Of a stretch of 64,000 bases of DNA, positions 1 to 12,263 are shown piece after piece. The position numbers and the translations under genes are program-made. The stretch is from Terfezia claveryi (taxonomy: Eukaryota; Ascomycota; Pezizomycetes; Pezizales; Pezizaceae): positions 496,001 to 560,000 of the forward strand of contig WHUX01000010.1 in NCBI GenBank assembly GCA_015179025.1. Direction: 5' to 3'. Numbering within the stretch: position 1 is the first letter of the stretch; every line of letters begins with the position of its first letter. The notes under the pieces were generated by a model. It saw only the letters and a program-made list of their open reading frames with translations. It had not been told where the DNA came from and did not search any database.

Positions 1-1609
1 TGAGGTAGACTTACATGTGAGAATGCCCTTTGTAGGCAATCGTTTTCCATGGCTTGGGCGATTTTGATGGCCTCAGCAGAATCGATTCCATGACAGGAAG
101 TCAACGCATTCGCTCTGCTCATCCGAATAGCTATAGTGTGAGCTATAGGTGGATTGGCTTCGGGAGTTGAAAAAAACCATGATGGAGACTATGCGTATAT
201 AAAAAGTTTGGGTATAAAGATACTGCAATGTGAACATACTGACATTTGGGTAATGGTAGAGAATCTTTCAGAAAAGGATAGCTCCTTTTTCCATGCTGTG
301 TGATCGGCCATGACTCCTTGAGCAGTTGGTGTCCTGGATATATGTTTCGATACTGCCTGGCTAGGTCTGTTTGCTCCTACGTGACAAGTTGGAACAGCAA
401 ACATAAGGTCAGGGCCCTGTCAAGCCACATTAGTAGCAGCTCGGCCTAATCTTTTATATTTATTCTGCTTTGCTGTAAGATACGTACCCGGCTCGACATG
501 TCATGCTATGCCAGGTATCATGCAGGCAGTGTGCGTTGCTGGACGCAGAAGATCGGGCCGAGGAGGTCGATGGAGGTCGATGGAGGTCGATATGGAGGAT
601 CGAATCAGCCACAGTTGCAACCATAAAGCATAGCGATGTCTGGAGAAAGCTTGTCCAGAGGGAATTTGGCACTCAAGTGACGGCTCCAGGATCGAAAAGG
701 CTTACGCTAAAGGTCGCTCTGTGTAAGACACCGAAATCCATCTGTATGTACAGTAGTTGCGATCCCCCTCGGGCAGATCATCACGCCTCGACGCCCAACC
801 CTCCCGGGCCTGCACATGAGCCAGGTCGGTACATACAGTACAGTACATACCATTCACGCCGAAAAGCGCCGAGTTACCACCGGCTGCTACTACCGGCTGC
901 TACCACCGGCTGCTACATACCACCGGCTGCTCGATCGCAGCCTGAGGCCTCGTCAGGGTCACCAGGGCGGCGAGTTTCGGTCGGTTTCCTGGAGCCCTCC
1001 CCCCACTGATGCTCCGCAGCTCCAGGGCCCGAAACGTACTGTAGGTACTCGGATCTCTGCGCGGCCACCACCCCCCAGACCCGGCATATGGGCTCTGCGG
1101 CCCCCTAGGTAGCCGGCGAAACAAACCCTTGAAGGAAAAAATAGCAAAAGGGCTTCAAACGAAGGAAGCTGGGGTCCCTTACTCTGGCACATTACGACAG
1201 CTCATCAGCATTTACAACGAAACATCTGGTTACGCTTCAACTGACAATTGTTGCTTTTGCCGACGACCTCTTGCCCTCTGCTGGCGAGATCAATGACACG
1301 ACATACCAGCACCCCAGGATAGTCTTGCATCACATCTCACACAATTCAACGGGCTCCAATTGACCTTGTTTCTCTCTCCACACTTCAAAGGCTAACCCCA
1401 TCCCAAGACTGGCAAGGAATCTCAACTTCCAGTGTGTTGTTCTGTTCCGTCTACCAGCATAAACAACAGCATCATCGTCAGCCTCAGTGACAGCAAATTA
1501 ATTTCGTTCCAGATACACACACTCAACGAATAGAACTCGGAAATATACTCCCGGCATCAAGCAAGTGTGAAAGGGGTGTGTGTTGGCAGCTGCCAGAAAA
1601 ACGTCGACC
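1..1609. other. Gene-free 5' region with simple tandem repeats
   Basis: I see no coding gene here. Open frames at about 500-1110 are low-complexity and have no intron or family signal. The stretch holds two small tandem arrays: a GGAGGTCGAT-type repeat at about 561-597 and an ACCGGCTGCTAC-type repeat at about 875-931. The last few hundred bases, pyrimidine-rich and CA-rich, are probably promoter and 5' leader of the downstream SYP1 gene. Confidence 0.6.
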
Positions 1610-4600
1610 ATGGAACTCTCGCGCACCGAATACCCGTCTATGCTGGTTCGTCCTCATAACCTTCTTCTCTTCTTTGACTCCGCGGCAAGCTAGCTTTCTT
1701 GGTCTGCAGTCTGCAAAAGGACATCATGTACGATCTAACAGCAGTCAATGAGCAGACGTCGCTACAACCCACTCCAGCAGTTACAATCCTTCGGGAGAGG
1801 CTGCGCAGAGGCCAATCTCTGAATACAGAGGTAGCAGATTGGTTGCAGGTAATTTTCTAATCGCGAACCATTTACCTTTTTTCGCTCTGGCTGATGGATG
1901 CGCCCATAGGAGCGGAGAAAAGTCGAAGAGCTTTATGTGCAAGGGCTATTGAAGCTCGCTAGGAAGCAACCTCCTGGAGATCAATCAGAGCTAGGGTGAG
2001 CAGCCCGAGCGTTGACACGTCAAGAAAAGCTTCTGACACCAGAGACATGTAGAATCTTTCGAATCGCATGGGACCGTATAATCAACTCTACATCTCAACT
2101 CGCCGCTTCACATCAACACTTTGCACAGAAGATTGACACTGAGGTTGAGCGCCCATTGCGGGAGTTCGCTGCCACCAACAAAGACTGGGCGGGGTTAAAG
2201 GCATATGAGGGGAATCTTACCGGCATTGCAAAGCAAATCGACAATGCAGAAGACAAGGCCGACAAGTTGCGGAAGAAGGGCGCCAGAGCTCAAGCAGCCA
2301 GAGTTGCTGAAGCGGCTGCTGCCGTGGAAAAGGCGACGGGGGATTGGGATTCGCAGGCACCATTCGTATTTGAAAAGCTTCAGGCGGTTGACGAGACTCG
2401 ATGTAATAATCTACGAGACTCCTTAACGCAATATCATACATTGGAGGTAGATCAAGCCCAAAGAGCTATGCAACTTGCCAACGAGAGTCTTAGTACATTA
2501 CTTGACCTTAATACGATTGATGAGATCAGGACGTTTGCTGAGACAGTTACTCATGGGAGACCGAAGATTGAGAGGCAAGGGGCCAGGGCACCAACTACAG
2601 CTGCTGTCGGTATGCCGTCCACGACCCAATCCATTGTCACTGATGATTCAGTCAGTGTCCAGTCAGCAGGATCAGGCTCAGGCGGAGGTATGCGGAACTT
2701 CGGCCCTGTAATTTCACGAATGCTAACTGGTGATCAGGGACTGGTATAGGCCATGGCTTAGGTCTGAGGCGTCTGGGCACTGTTCTCCGAGGACGTGCGA
2801 ACCGCAATAGTACTGTCCCATATATGCGGTCATCATCACCAGTACGCTCCTTAGAGAGGCTGCCAGGAAAACGTGAAGGGCCGCCAATGACACCGGCATC
2901 GCCAAGGGGGTCTGATTTCGCCTCCACATCGTCGAGAAATTTGTCTATACCGACGCCTTCGTCCCCTTCCATACATGAATCAGCGCGACCCACCACACCA
3001 AAAGCAAATGGTGTTGGAATCTCAAGCTCACAAGAGAATGGGGTAACTCCACCTTCAACTGCCGACGCATTGCAACCACCGCTGATGCCCACTGTTTCAG
3101 TCACTGATGAGGTGAGGGGAATGTGCAATCCTTCGGTCGTGGATACATTATGTTGACTTCTTTATAGCCCCAGAAAGACTCAGAAGGGTACACCATACCA
3201 CCTCCAGTCACGGATATTGGAGGCATCTCACTGCAAGACAACACGTGAGTCATCTAAACCACCGAAGATGGTATCAATCTAATATATTGCAACAAAGTGA
3301 ACAAACTCAACCTCAATTCAAACTCGAGATCAAGAATGATGTAATTCCTGAGGAGGAAGAAGAGGCAGACGCCGCCATGTCGAAGGTTGCTAGTCATTTG
3401 AGGATGGTAACTAGCCCGTCTTAATATACTCGACATGATGAGACAGACTACAAGGATGAAAGATACTAACTACTCTATAGCAAAATACGGTAACCAGGAA
3501 GAACCGTGGTCGCCGGGATGCCAGAGATGTTAGAAATACGGTCTTTTTCTCCGCAGGGACAGGCCCTCCAGACCCTCTTGAGGTGATGAGCAATCCTCCG
3601 GCCCTCCACCCCTTGGTGCTAGGCAATTCATCGCCACCAATGTCCCCACTTAAAGTCCCTCGAGCCGTCCCTGCCCTGCCATCTGAAGCATCTGACACGC
3701 AATCAATTCGATCTTCTCGGTCTGTTACATCCCTTACTGGAGGAGCGATAGTTAGGCATCCCGAGCTCCACGAGCCAGGCCTTTCCTCGTCAATAGTCGA
3801 ATCAGTGAACGTAAGCTTTGATTCTGGCCAGCCAACGAGAGTAACTGTGGTGGGTGAGATTGCTTTAGCATACAACCCGCGTGAGACGGAAGCGCTATCA
3901 CCCCCTACAACGCAGGTTGTACGGATGGACAACTTTTCAGTTTTGGGAAGGATTGCACCGAATCCGACCTTCATAAGTGCTGTTCCGGAGAAGGCTGGAG
4001 AATATACAGTGTCTCTTGCACATCTCCACAGGACTACTGTAGCTTTCAGGTATCAGGTGCATCTAGAGGAGACTGTATGGCCGGAATATTTACCTATCAT
4101 CATTTCTCCTCTTTGGCGGATGGAGCCTCATCAGGCATCTGTAATTCTGAATTACAAGCCTAACCCCAACTACCATCGCAGGGGCGCTGCAGGCACTCCT
4201 ATTACTTTGCGGAACATTAGGTTTATTACTGGTATTGATGGTGTTATTCCAGCAAGCTGCCCGAGCAAGCCTGTCGGAACCTTTGCACGGGATTTCGGCA
4301 GGATAGCTTGGAAACTCAGTGATATGATCTTGGATGACGAATCTGCGACTGGGAGGTTAGTCGCGAGGTTTATCTATGATGAGGGAGCCGGAGCGACGGC
4401 AAAGCACGCTTCAAGCGAGATGAGGTGGGAGATTCTCGGAGATGAGGCGACTGCCGCGGGAAGTCCACTGATCTTATCAAGTCTAGAGAAGGTAGAGATG
4501 AAAGAGGAGGTAGATCCCTTCGCGGATGAGGAGACCCTTTCGAAGGGTGCAGAAGGCGCGGGAGAAAAGCAAGAGGAATGGAAAAAGTTGGCCATGGTCA

Positions 4601-4635
4601 GGAAAGTGACAAGTGGGAAGTATTTCGGAGCGTGA
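1610..4635 (+). CDS. SYP1: SYP1-family F-BAR / mu-homology endocytic adaptor
   Basis: Early endocytic adaptor of the Syp1/FCHo family, which binds and bends the plasma membrane at cortical patches and recruits cargo. I read eight exons: 1610-1645, 1756-1848, 1910-1995, 2053-2687, 2738-3111, 3168-3244, 3298-3406 and 3481-4635. They give 854 residues in frame. The start MELSRTEYPSML followed by LQPTPAVTILRERLRR and VADWLQERRKVEELY is the family's F-BAR opening. The F-BAR domain fills about residues 1-260 with the conserved LAASHQ..AQKI..EVERPLREF stretch. A Ser/Pro-rich linker follows, including TVTRKNRGRRDARDVRNTVFF. The C-terminal mu-homology domain covers roughly residues 590-850. The intron at 2688-2737 has a clear TGCTAAC branch site. 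All splice sites are GT-AG. The family call is strong; exact exon ends are by eye. Confidence 0.93.
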
Positions 4636-5507
4636 GTACGAGCATCTATTGGCAGCCTGCGGGAATTGTGTGGGGGTATACGCAACAAGTTCTATGAGTG
4701 GATTAGAGTTGGTGTCTATGTATTTTGTGATATTATTGGATTATCAGGGTCTAGTTCCGTTACCGTCTTTTTGTTCCTTGATCGTCATCTATATACCGCC
4801 TACCCCTGTCTCTGAACTCCTATTTCCTTATGTCACTGCATTTCAGTTTGTTGAAGCTCAAGACAAGTTTCCTTTTCCATCTCCTTTTTTTTTTCTCACG
4901 ATAATTCTGAGCTGTCTTCATACTGCACCGATTCGCCTTGCACCTACATATTGTTTATTCACCAACCCGAACGAACCAACCAACCATTGCCAGTGTGGGG
5001 TGATTCTGTTGTACTGACTATTGCCCCCTTAACACCAATATTCTCCTATACTTGTACCAAGGGGATCACTACCCTAGACCTGGAACGGAAGACCCATTGG
5101 AACTCCCTTCCCCCTTCTCTTCAAGAATGTATTATATTCTTCGCCTTTTTTTTTTCCCTTTTGTTTTGTCTTATCCGAATGTTGTTCGTTTTTTTCGTTT
5201 GTCTGTTCAGTAAAGTAGTAGCCTTGTGTTGGTAGTAAGAAGCCCATTTATATATATAAAATTTAAACTATCATTTATTTATCATTTATTTACTTTTTAT
5301 TATTATTAATTATTTTTATTTTTATATTGGTGTGGTTTTGGCCTCCCTAGGAGCGGTCGGGTTCGAGACTATGGTTTTGGATAACCAAGGCCTACCTTTT
5401 TTTTTTTCTTTTTGTTTTTTTTTCTTTTTTTTTTTGGGCGGGGCGTAGCTCAACTCATGCTTGCCCCCCAAGGAAAATTTTTACCTCAACCAAACCACAC
5501 CCATAAC
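4636..5507. other. Intergenic, AT-rich with poly-T tracts
   Basis: No gene is seen. The stretch is rich in T runs (about 5398-5436) and AT repeats (about 5250-5325). Words resembling tRNA control boxes occur (GGTTCGAGACT near 5349 and TAGCTCAACTCATG near 5445), but they are in the wrong order for a tRNA or SINE, so no RNA gene is called. Confidence 0.5.
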
Positions 5508-6338
5508 ATTTTATTAGTGGTAGTCAATTAAAAACCCGGGTACTGGAAACCCAGGCTATGCAATGCCTTGGCATGACAAAACTAGCCCTAATAGAGCACA
5601 ACTGCAAATTTTCAATTGACCCCTCTAAAGGTAGAATTCTGGGTAACGTTATCTTTAGCCAGCTCTATATCACAACTACATACCACCACTAAGGCTTTCC
5701 TGATTCTCTTCCATCCAACATACAAGCCGCTCCATCTCTTCCTTCGTCCAATTCCTCTGGCGAGGACCTTTTTGACTATTAGAGGGCATAGCTATTTCGC
5801 TGTTCGGTAGAGCTTTCGCTGTTCTGTAGGGCTTTCGCTGTTCGTAGGGCTTTCGCTGTTCGGTAGGTATTTCGCTGTTCGGTAGGGCTTTCGCTGTTCG
5901 GTGGGTATTTGGCTAGGGCTTTGGCTGTTCGGTGGGTATTTGGCTGGGCGATGGTTGTCTTACCCAACTTTAACGTTACCCCTCGTTCCCGCACTTGATA
6001 CAACCAACCATCGCCCGGCCAAATACATACCTATCCACCTATCCAACAGCGAAAGCCCTACAGAACAGCGAAATAGCTATGCCCTCTAATAGTCTAAAAG
6101 GTCCTCGCCAGCGGAACTGGACGAAGGAAGAGATGGAGCGGCTTGTATGTTGGATGGAAGAGAATCAGGAAAGCCTTCGTGGTGGTATGTAGACTAAAGA
6201 TACGTTACTGAGAATTCTACCACAACTTCAGAAAATTTGCGGTTGTGCTCTATTGGGGCTAGTTTTGTCATGCCAAGGCATTGCATAACCTGGGTTACCA
6301 TTACAGTACAATTGACCACCACTATTATTTTGTGACAG
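5508..6338. mobile_element. Fold-back (inverted-duplication) element with Myb/SANT-like fragments
   Basis: Two long arms face each other: about 5508-5957 and 6005-6338, with a centre of some 47 bases. The arms are diverged but clearly alignable. Both share the block ATGCAATGCCTTGGCATGAC and the block GGTCCTCGCCAG..GAACTGGACGAAGGAAG. Each arm carries the start of a small coding region pointing away from the centre. In the right arm it starts at 6079 and ends at 6192, with the motif WTKEEMERLVCWMEENQESL, which resembles the Myb/SANT-like DNA-binding start of fungal transposon proteins. In the left arm the matching region is on the minus strand near 5790 and is interrupted. I infer a head-to-head duplication of the 5' end of a transposon. 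No complete transposase is present. Confidence 0.7.
5804..5940. repeat. Tandem array of about seven 19-20-bp units in the left fold-back arm
   Basis: The unit TTTCGCTGTTCGGTAGGGC recurs about seven times with small changes (TAGGTA, TGGGTA and TAGAGC variants). The right arm has only about two matching units near 6044-6075, so the array differs in copy number between the arms. Confidence 0.8.
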
Positions 6339-7219
6339 ATACAAAGAGTCTTGGCACGAGAACACCCCATCCCCTGTCAACATTGTTTTCGGCGGCACGT
6401 ATTTTTCCGGTACTTTAATTAATGATATTTATCCACAGCAGTCTTGTGTTTCACAATTCCAGACTATGCAAGTAATCATATGCGATATTTCTTTCTGGAG
6501 CACTAGCAGGATAGTTTTGTGGAGTAATGAATGCTGCTTTGAATTTGGTTCCTTACCTGATACCCATTCCTTATATACACCAACATACTGCCCACCCCAG
6601 TCAATTAGCTCCCAGGTGCAACATTCAGAGCAGAGGTATTATAGAAAGGCCATAAAAAATGTAGCACATTGGATATATAGTAAACTTAGCTAGTAAACAT
6701 CACAGATAATAGCAAATCGCACAAAAGCAAGGTAACCCCCCACTATACATACAGCAGTACACAACTATTCTCTATTTCCTTTCCACCTAGCCAACAGCCC
6801 CTCATGGGCCTGAAAGATCAAAAACAAAAAAAGAGTGGCCAGCCATAGGAAACATCTCAAACCCAGGGTAAGAAAGCAAGAAAAACAATATGGCCATTTC
6901 AAATTTCATCCTCAATTGAGTGAGAGGTTTCCTGGCAAAAAATTTCCTGTCCATCCCACCTTTCCGAGCCCAAGCCATCCGATACCATCCAGTTCCATAT
7001 ACCATCCTTTCCACCGAAACCCTAAATTTATCTCACAAATAAACCGTCCCAAATCCTTATCCGCAGTATTGCAAATCACCTCCAGAGCGAGAGTGAATCC
7101 ACCCCCCTAGATCCCAGTCACAGTAAAAGAGAAAAAAAATTATGATTGTCAGCCAGTCGCAAGTTGAAATGGCAGATAATATTGGGTGCATTGCTATTTC
7201 GACTACAAGACCCCTGTTT
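6339..7219. other. Intergenic, no gene seen
   Basis: No coding or RNA gene is recognised. A short open frame at 6835-7110 shows no domain or intron signal. The last part is the 3' region of the minus-strand SH3 gene. Confidence 0.5.
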
Positions 7220-8886
7220 CTACATGGCATGGAAGGCAGGCGCATTGGCATTCGTAGAGGCCTCTGGTGCTGGGCTAACCTGAATCTCAGGTTTCGTCTC
7301 AGGGAGCTCGGTCTCGGTCTCGGTAACAGTGATTTGAGGGAGCGACTGCGTTGTCTGAGGAGCCTTTGGAGCCTGCACGCGTTGCTGCTGCGAGGGAGTT
7401 CCCGGGCGGCTGTCTGAGTAGGGAATGTATCGCTGGGAAGAGGCTGGGGACTGGGAAGCCTTAGGGTTCTGAGAGACAGATACCTGGGGCGAGCGACCAT
7501 TGACAGATGGTGGGCCACGGCGTTGCTGGCTGGCTGGAGAACCGGGGGCTGGGTTGGGGCGTGGCTTTACAGGGCGGGCAGACAGACAAGTTCGTGGACA
7601 AACACCTTGGGCTGAACGATCCATACGGACGCAGAGGGCCTATAACAAGTCAGCAAGAATGTTCCGACATTTTTCTAAGTTTGAGATAGCCTACCCATCC
7701 ATCGTCATACTCATGAAGCATGCGAACTAGACCACCAATGTTTAGTTCCAATTCATCGGCTTGACTGGGAGAATACTCCATTTGCACACGGTAAACTGGA
7801 GCAGTCTTGCCGGTGGCAGCGAGAGCAGCTGCATCCACGGGGCCTGCAACAGGAGTTCCAGGAACAAAGCCATCGGAAAATGCAGAGAGAGTTGGCGAGG
7901 GCTGAGCCGCTGGCAAAATAGGGACTGTTGGAATTGAAACACTGCTGCTGCTGGAAGGCCGAAGGTCCGATTGTGGTGGCTTCGACAAGGCCAGTGGAGG
8001 AGGAATCGGCTTGCGCGGAATACCGTTCCCTCCTATTCCACCAGAAGGGCCAGTCTTTACAACCGGGCTTGCTGCTGGGGGATTCAACATGGGATTGAAC
8101 GGTGTCACGGGCGTGAGAGATACAGTAGATCCCTTTTCATTGATAGATGCCGCGCCAGAAACAACTCCCATTCCAGCGGCACCCCCGGCAAGCCCGACAG
8201 TTTTCTCATCCTCCGTTTTGCCATATGCTGTATTCATGGCGCGCTGCTTGCGTTTACGGTAGAAAAAAATTGCGATGAGTAGAAGGATGACTACAGCTGC
8301 AGCACATCCACCGATAATACCACTCAGCGAAGGGCCACTTGATCCATAACCATCGTTAATTGCAATTGAAGTTGGGGTGGAACTTCCCAAAGCAGAACCA
8401 ACAGTATGAGATGCCGAAATTGTGTCCGTGAGTGACCCCGAGCTGGTGGTAGTCTGGACGTCGATAGTACTAATTTCCTCCTCTGTACAGTTTTGTTAAA
8501 TCCACAAACTCCTTCACAATTGTCGGGGGGTGCAAACCTGTAAGTGCTGAAGAGGTTTCAGTAGGACTAGTGGATGACTTTGGAGAGTTAGTTGGCTTCT
8601 TGGTAGGACTCGGAGTTTCAGACTCTGCTTTGGCTGTCGTCTCTGGAGCCTGTGTCATCCCTGGAGCCTGTATCTTCTCTGGGGCCTTTGTCGACTGTGG
8701 CTTTGGTGGAGAACTAGTAGTCTTGACCGTTGGCGGCTTGTTTTGCGTGCGGAGCACCGTCGAGTATCCTGCAACAGGACCGCTGAATGTCTTCTTAAGG
8801 GTCAGGTAATGGATCTGTGTAATAACCGGGGCTTCTCTCTTGACACGCCTGTGGTGCAAGTGTGTTCTTCTATGATGGCGGTCCAT
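7220..8886 (-). CDS. Single-pass membrane protein with cytoplasmic SH3 domain
   Basis: Three exons on the minus strand, 8886-8538, 8482-7695 and 7639-7220, encode 518 residues. The order is a basic N-terminus, then a Ser/Thr/Pro-rich and probably extracellular region to about residue 170. One transmembrane helix follows (about 171-190, GIIGGCAAAVVILLLIAIFF) with a basic stop-transfer RKRK. The cytoplasmic part has an SH3 domain at about 343-402, split by the second intron at the diagnostic DDGW|ALCVRMDRS junction and ending QGVCPRTCLS. The tail is Pro/Gln-rich. This topology recalls yeast Fus1 and related fungal sensors, but I cannot assign an orthologue. SH3 domains in such proteins bind proline-rich partners in signalling or polarity. 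I see no cleavable signal peptide at the chosen ATG, so an extra 5' exon cannot be excluded. Confidence 0.85.
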
Positions 8887-10321
8887 TTTGTCAATTAAGT
8901 AAGAAATTCTCGATTGAAGGAAAAAAGTGACAATATTCCAAGCTCTCTGGGTCCTTCAAAACACCCCACTACTTTTCACAATGGTATCTATGGTATTAAG
9001 GAGGGACTGGAAATGTTTCCAAATGAGAGACACGGTGAATCGTATGCTCGTAAAAGAAGGAGAGCACTCGATGCCGTGGAAAGTAAGGACCGATGAGGGC
9101 TCGTGGGCGTGAGCGTGGTGAAAAGAAGGAGAAAAAGATAATGACCTTGGACCCAAACGAAGAGTTGAGGTGGGAAGGAGAAGAAAAGACAGAGTTGGTG
9201 ATGAACGCAGACCAGGCCTGCCAGGAGCGTGTGGGAGGGTGTGCCTGAACGATTCCAGGGAAAGTGAGGTCCAGGGAAAGTAAGAAAGAGGGTGTGTGTG
9301 GAGATGTGTGATTGGGGGGGTAAAGAGAGAACAGCAGGGGGGCGAATCGTTCAGCAGCAGGGAGATGGGGGAAGAGGCAAGGAAGGGGGGGGGGCCAGGG
9401 GGGAAATTTGCTGCAGAGAGAGATGCAGCCGGCAGCACAAAACAGGCGGATAGGTACCTGGGTAGCGGAGCAAAACACACGAGGCCTGACTCTCGAAAGG
9501 AAAACAAACAAACTACGGCTATCGAAAACAAGAAAAATAATAAAAAAATAATAAAAAATAAAAATAAAAAAACGTCCAGCCCTGCAGGCCGGAGCGCCGT
9601 TGGCGGCTGGAGAGCCCGGTGAGGACTGATCAGCGTCTCGCTCGCTGCCGCCGGGAAAACAAACAAACAAACAGCTTTCCCTCCTATCCCACAAAATCCC
9701 ACAAAGGATCGGGGAGACAGAGTGCAGGCCTGCGATTGAATTTGCGACTCATGACGCGCCCCCAACGTACCTACTGTAGACTACATATGTAGGTAGGTAC
9801 CTAGGTATGCAGAATCCAGGCATCGCGATGTACCAAGGCATTAGAACACGCTGTGCTGAGGTACCTAGCAGCTCTCTCTTCAACGTTCAATGGGTTGCAC
9901 TTTGTGTGTGATGCGGAGCAGAGCCAATGAAAAATGACCGAAAACACTTCAAATCTCACTTTTTTTCTTTTCCCCCCATGTGAGGTTGTGTCAATCATTC
10001 TCCCTAAATATATGTAGGTAGAGTCATCCATGTTGCCTGTTGACTTTATTTCTCGGCCCCGAAGGCTGTTGTCTCAGGACACTCTGGCTCTTGGGTGTTG
10101 ATCAATGCGGTTGAAACAAATGACGATGTCAAGCGAGGGCCAGGCACGACGATCTCATTCGGGACCAGGCAATATGAATTCAATGCGGTTGAAACAAATG
10201 ACGATGTCAAGCGAGAACCTGGAGGCTGTGAACAAAGCCTATTGTCCAGTACCCACACGTGACACTGTGCTGTAGGTTGTAGGGAACGAGCGAAGGAAAA
10301 ATCTTTGCTCACCTTCTCACC
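8887..10321. other. Intergenic between divergent SH3 and EXO5 genes
   Basis: No gene is recognised. A 269-codon open frame on the minus strand (8956-9765) is F/S/P-rich, has no homology signal and lies over purine tracts, so I treat it as chance. The stretch contains an A-rich tract (about 9517-9572), an AAAC repeat (9655-9672) and a pair of direct repeats listed separately. Confidence 0.5.
10103..10215. repeat. 35-bp perfect direct repeat upstream of EXO5
   Basis: The same 35-base word occurs at 10103-10137 and 10181-10215. It starts CAATGCGGTTGAAAC and ends GATGTCAAGCGAG, and the copies start 78 bases apart. They lie 107-219 bases before the EXO5 start codon, in its likely promoter. The function is unknown. 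Confidence 0.85.
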
Positions 10322-12263
10322 ATGCGACGCACGACGCACGCTGCACCCAAATACGTTAGGAGCAGATCAGCGATTTTTACGCAGCATCCACCCGGCGACA
10401 CGGATTCTGATGAGTATGGCTCGTTTGATGAGGAAGAATTGGTGTTACTGAACGAGATACTTGGACACTCACTGCCGCAAGGGCAGGAATCGAGAAACGC
10501 TTTGCCACAGGTGCCCCTAAAACCGGTGTTGAATATATCTTCACAGCCAGTTACTTATCCCTCTCTGGAAGCCCCTGCCCCACCAGTGACATTCTCATCC
10601 TTGGAGGCCTTTGAAGGGCAATTCGACGATCCTGAATACGAAGATGATGTGGAGGCAAGTGAGCATGGGTTCCAGAAGCCTAGGCTGCGGCATCTGGGTC
10701 TCCAGACGGCTGCCAGGGACGATGTGCTCGAGGTTCAGTACAAGAGTATCGCCCAGCCAAGCACGACTGGTATTTCAAGCCGCTTCTTCTGATGAGACAT
10801 CTTGTACTTTCTCTGCACCTGACCCAACCGGTTATGTTTAAATTAACCAAAGAGCTCCTGCTTGAATGGTATAAGCTAATATAAACGCCTGCGTAGTAGA
10901 TAAAGCCCAAGTAACCCCTTCGGCTGAGATCACTCCGGCTTCTGTACTGCCACTGCGGACGGGCGATTCCCCTTTCGACCGTTTTCGCGGCTTCAGACGG
11001 GGCTTATCCGTGACAGACTTGCTCAGCAACACTTGGTGTGAGCAGCAGTTTGAATACTACCTCGTACGTGGCAAGAAACGGACAACACCTGCAATGAAAG
11101 CGGGAACGCAAATCCACAAGAAGCTAGAGCGAGAAGTTCATGAGACGGTGGTAGTGGAAACCGAAACTCCCGAGGACAGGTTTGGCCTGAAGCTGCTTAA
11201 TATAATACAAGGCCTGAAAACGTTACGGGAGACTGGAATAACTCGGGAACTTCCAGTGTTTGCCCTTGTCAGAGGAATGTTTATTCAGGGGGTTATTGAT
11301 GAGATATCCTATGCAAAACCGATTGAGAAGGTTTACAGCATACGGGATGAATCTAGCAGCACCGATGAGGACAATGGAGGTGTCAAATTACCAGGAAAGA
11401 TGAGGAAGGAGAAGAAAAAAGAGAATGAAGCCAAGTCAGATGGTTTGAAAAAACAGCAGACTTTGTTGTCAAATTTCATCACATCAGGACCAATCAAAGC
11501 GGATCTGAACGTTGCACATATCAGCGATTGCAAGACCCGGCTCAGAGATTCGCTACCTACAACATCTCAGTTCCGAGGTGCAGAGTTACAGCTCATGCTT
11601 TACCACTTCCTTCTTACCACAATGGCCTCCTCTGTCGAGAGTGCCGCTGAGATATATTCGAGAAATAGCCTCAGCTCAACATCGGCAGACACATCTACAA
11701 TCGTAGCAAGCGAGGATCTATTTTCTCAGCTGTTTGCGGCACGAAATCTTAATCCCCATGCCAACTTCACCGATAGATTCCTTGCTCAAATGACGCATCT
11801 TCTGGAGGAATCAGACCTAGAAATGGACTCAGATTCCACCCACAGTATCACCTCCCCAGGGTTTATGAAATTTCCAACCTTGACGCATATTATGGATAAT
11901 CCTACTCTCTCTGGGCTTGTTCAGCTCCTCAACATATCCTTTTCGATGTCTATTCCCAGTTTAAGCGATACACTAGCCGTTTCTTACCGAAGTCAGCAAA
12001 GCTCGCGCCTGTTGGCCACCAAGACAGTGGAGTATAGCACAGAGCGTATGGAGGCGCATTTGGACCAGGTTTTGCAGTGGTGGCAAGGCCAAAGAGCGAC
12101 GGTGGGGGTTCCAATAGAGGAAGCATGGAAATGTCGGAGTTGCGATTTTGCAGATGAGTGTGAGTGGCGGCTGCATAAGGTTGAGGAAATGGAGGTGGAG
12201 AGGGAGAGGAAGAAGCGCAGTAAATCGGGGAAGAAGAAGGAAAGTGCGGTGTCGCTTGCGTGA
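10322..12263 (+). CDS. EXO5: Exonuclease V (EXO5/DEM1), 4Fe-4S single-strand DNA exonuclease
   Basis: Two exons, 10322-10769 and 10897-12263, give 604 residues. The intron has a GCTAATA branch word and joins codons as ACG ACT G|TA GAT. EXO5 is a PD-(D/E)XK exonuclease that degrades single-stranded DNA in mitochondria (yeast Dem1) or in nuclear interstrand-crosslink repair. Visible marks are LSNTWCEQQFEY with the first cluster cysteine (C197), GTQIHKKLEREV, the acidic metal-site strand QGVIDEISY, then ISDCKTRLRDSLPT with the D-x-K pair. The C-terminal cysteines are C562, C565 and C571 (WKCRSCDFADECEW), which with C197 would hold the 4Fe-4S cluster. The N-terminal 180 residues are poorly conserved and acidic. 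The C-terminal tail is basic, which may help nuclear import. The donor site GTATTT is weak, so the exon 1 end is the least certain point. Confidence 0.92.

Noticed and set aside
503..1009. 168-codon plus-strand open frame
   Set aside because: It runs through simple tandem repeats and shows no family signal or typical start context.
5340..5460. tRNA- or SINE-like control boxes
   Set aside because: A B-box-like GGTTCGAGACT comes before an A-box-like TAGCTCAACTC on the same strand and no cloverleaf can be drawn, so no tRNA or SINE is called.
8956..9765. 269-codon minus-strand open frame
   Set aside because: Composition is F/S/P-rich over purine tracts, with no domain, no intron pattern and an overlapping similar frame. 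It looks like chance in low-complexity promoter DNA.
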